Assembly (NCBI GenBank): GCA_030628225.1
Contig: DAOVRJ010000164.1
Coordinates: forward strand, 1 to 5,810
Length of the DNA: 5,810 nt
Reading direction: 5' to 3'
Origin: Candidatus Zixiibacteriota bacterium
GTDB taxonomy: Bacteria > SM23-81
How positions within the stretch are numbered: position 1 is the stretch's first letter; every line of letters begins with the position of its first letter. The notes beneath the pieces were generated by a model. That model was not told the DNA's origin, made no database searches, and was given only the letters and a program-made list of their open reading frames with translations. The position numbers and the translations under genes are program-made. Positions 4,958 through 5,810 of the stretch are shown here, in pieces.

Positions 4958-5608
4958 TTAAGTTAACAAAATCTTCTCGGGAACATCGTCATTTCTAATA
5001 CGAATTTCAACCACCTGTGGATTCACATCGAAACTCTTGGCAATTTCACCAGCCATAAATGACCAAGCGTCTTTTACTGGTATCGTTAAGTCTTTAAATT
5101 TTTCTTTGAGTTCCGCTGAGAACTTGGCGACGGCCTTGCGACATTCTCTCTCAAGCTCCGTACGTGGCACAAGAACATAACCCGCAAAATTATTTGCGTG
5201 GGTCTCATACCAACCTATTTCGCTCGTTGGAATAGAATACATCCAGTTAATATACTTTTCCATAGTTCCAATACCAGCCAACTCGTCATTTTCAAGATCA
5301 GCCAATTCGTAAAGATCGGCATGTAAAACATAATGGCTGATTTCGTGAGCAAGTGTGAATCTGCACTTTTTGTCAAGATGATCCCATTGATATTTATCGA
5401 TCCATATTTCTGTACGATTACGACTTAAAAATCCGTTCACACCGTGGAAATACAATCCAGGCATGGGAACAATGTTAAGCCCCATGCCTACGTCTATTAT
5501 GTCTTCAATGGGGATAGGCAAACTTCGGGAAGGATGATATTGAGAGAGAAATTCATCTGCTATGGATTCTATCTTTTCGGGCGGGAGAAAAGGTGCTTTC
5601 CAATTCAA
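4958..5608 (-). CDS. ImmA/IrrE-type (M78) metallopeptidase
   Basis: 216 residues from a TTG start. The zinc motif HEISH is at residues 88-92 in the context FTLAHEISHYVLH, and the family's second motif, ETHANNFAGYVLVP (135-148, pattern E..A..FA...L.P), supplies the probable third zinc ligand E135. Residues about 31-50 (IPIEDIIDVGMGLNIVPMPG) match the N-terminal pattern of these peptidases, and the C-terminal MAGEIAKSFDVNPQVVEIRI resembles the short helix-turn-helix common there. Relatives cleave repressors or antitoxin-like partners in the cytoplasm (ImmA in ICEBs1, IrrE/PprI with DdrO). The TTG is the only usable start: an in-frame TGA lies three codons upstream, and the preceding gene stops 1 nt before it. 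No Xre-type repressor, the usual partner, is visible in the window; the adjacent membrane protein may be the functional partner instead. Confidence 0.88.
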   Translation of the reverse strand: MNWKAPFLPPEKIESIADEFLSQYHPSRSLPIPIEDIIDVGMGLNIVPMPGLYFHGVNGFLSRNRTEIWIDKYQWDHLDKKCRFTLAHEISHYVLHADLYELADLENDELAGIGTMEKYINWMYSIPTSEIGWYETHANNFAGYVLVPRTELERECRKAVAKFSAELKEKFKDLTIPVKDAWSFMAGEIAKSFDVNPQVVEIRIRNDDVPEKILLT

Positions 5609-5609
5609 T

Positions 5610-5810
5610 TCAACTCAAATCCCTTCTAATTGCTTCAATGAGTTTTCTCAAACCATCTTTGTCTGTTTCCGTTTCGCGAAGCGTTCTAAAAATAATGGGC
5701 AAAGAGAGAAGAAGTCTGTCATCGCTTATTACATCGGTTGGTATTGTTCCGGAACAAATTGCAGCAAGATCAAAAAATGTCAACCAATCATCAGTACCCT
5801 TCTTGATACC
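5610..5810 (-). CDS. Unknown protein, C-terminal 66 residues (5' end outside window)
   Basis: An open minus-strand frame enters from the right edge and ends at TGA (5612-5610). The visible part has a hydrophobic, aromatic stretch (DDWLTFFDLAAICSG), then DDRLLLSLPIIFRTLRE, and a charged helical end (GLRKLIEAIRRDLS). I do not recognise a family. It is separated from the peptidase TTG by a single base (TGA-A-TTG), and a Shine-Dalgarno-like AGAAGGG (5627-5621) for that gene lies within its last codons, 12 nt before the TTG. This argues for a real gene translationally coupled to the peptidase. Its base composition matches the rest of the operon. Confidence 0.65.
   Translation of the reverse strand, partial: GIKKGTDDWLTFFDLAAICSGTIPTDVISDDRLLLSLPIIFRTLRETETDKDGLRKLIEAIRRDLS

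Noticed and set aside
1-5810. CRISPR array, tRNA or rRNA genes
   Set aside because: No regularly spaced direct repeats and no tRNA- or rRNA-like segments were seen on either strand.
4958-5810. Classical toxin-antitoxin pair with the M78 peptidase as the antitoxin-like partner
   Set aside because: The upstream partial gene shows no Xre/HTH or known toxin motif in its visible 66 residues, so the assignment cannot be supported from this window.

Overview
The window joins three kinds of DNA. Positions 1-2183 (+) look like host chromosome: about 55 % G+C in the line I counted, with two tightly overlapping genes. Positions 2183-3926 hold a compact cassette, read on the minus strand, bounded by inverted repeats. 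Positions from about 4000 to 5810 are A+T-richer (about 40 % G+C in the line I counted) and carry a minus-strand operon that leaves the window at its right edge.

Host part: the end of a PHP-domain phosphoesterase gene overlaps by 4 bp a secreted HExxH metalloprotease that probably starts at CTG. That protein ends in a 'QNYPSP...GVYLYQLR...KMVVVR' tail, the FlgD-Ig/sorting-type C-terminus common in the Bacteroidetes/FCB group and related candidate phyla (Zixibacteria, Latescibacteria, Eisenbacteria and similar). This suggests an uncultured FCB-like or candidate-phylum bacterium; the exact lineage cannot be read here.

Cassette: two 285-residue proteins that are clear paralogs of each other (DUF1670-like from memory, multi-HTH) are encoded by genes overlapping by 59 bp. 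They lie between 22-bp imperfect inverted repeats (19/22 matches) at 2183-2204 and 3905-3926. The right repeat contains the -35 box of a good promoter (17-bp spacer) for the pair, and the stop codon of the second gene lies inside the left repeat. The cassette abuts the stop codon of the metalloprotease gene without changing its product. This is the layout of an insertion sequence, but neither protein shows a DDE, HUH or serine/tyrosine recombinase signature that I can recognise. It is the best candidate for an undescribed system: a two-protein DUF1670 mobile element.

Right part: a partial unknown gene, an ImmA/IrrE-type (M78) metallopeptidase and a three-helix membrane protein form one minus-strand operon (spacers 1 and 28 nt). 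It ends in a hairpin and then a strong intrinsic terminator. The membrane protein has an internal Shine-Dalgarno and ATG that could yield a separate 69-residue soluble tail carrying a duplicated 'PPxFDxV' motif. Protease plus membrane partner suggests a stress, regulatory or defence module, but this is inference.
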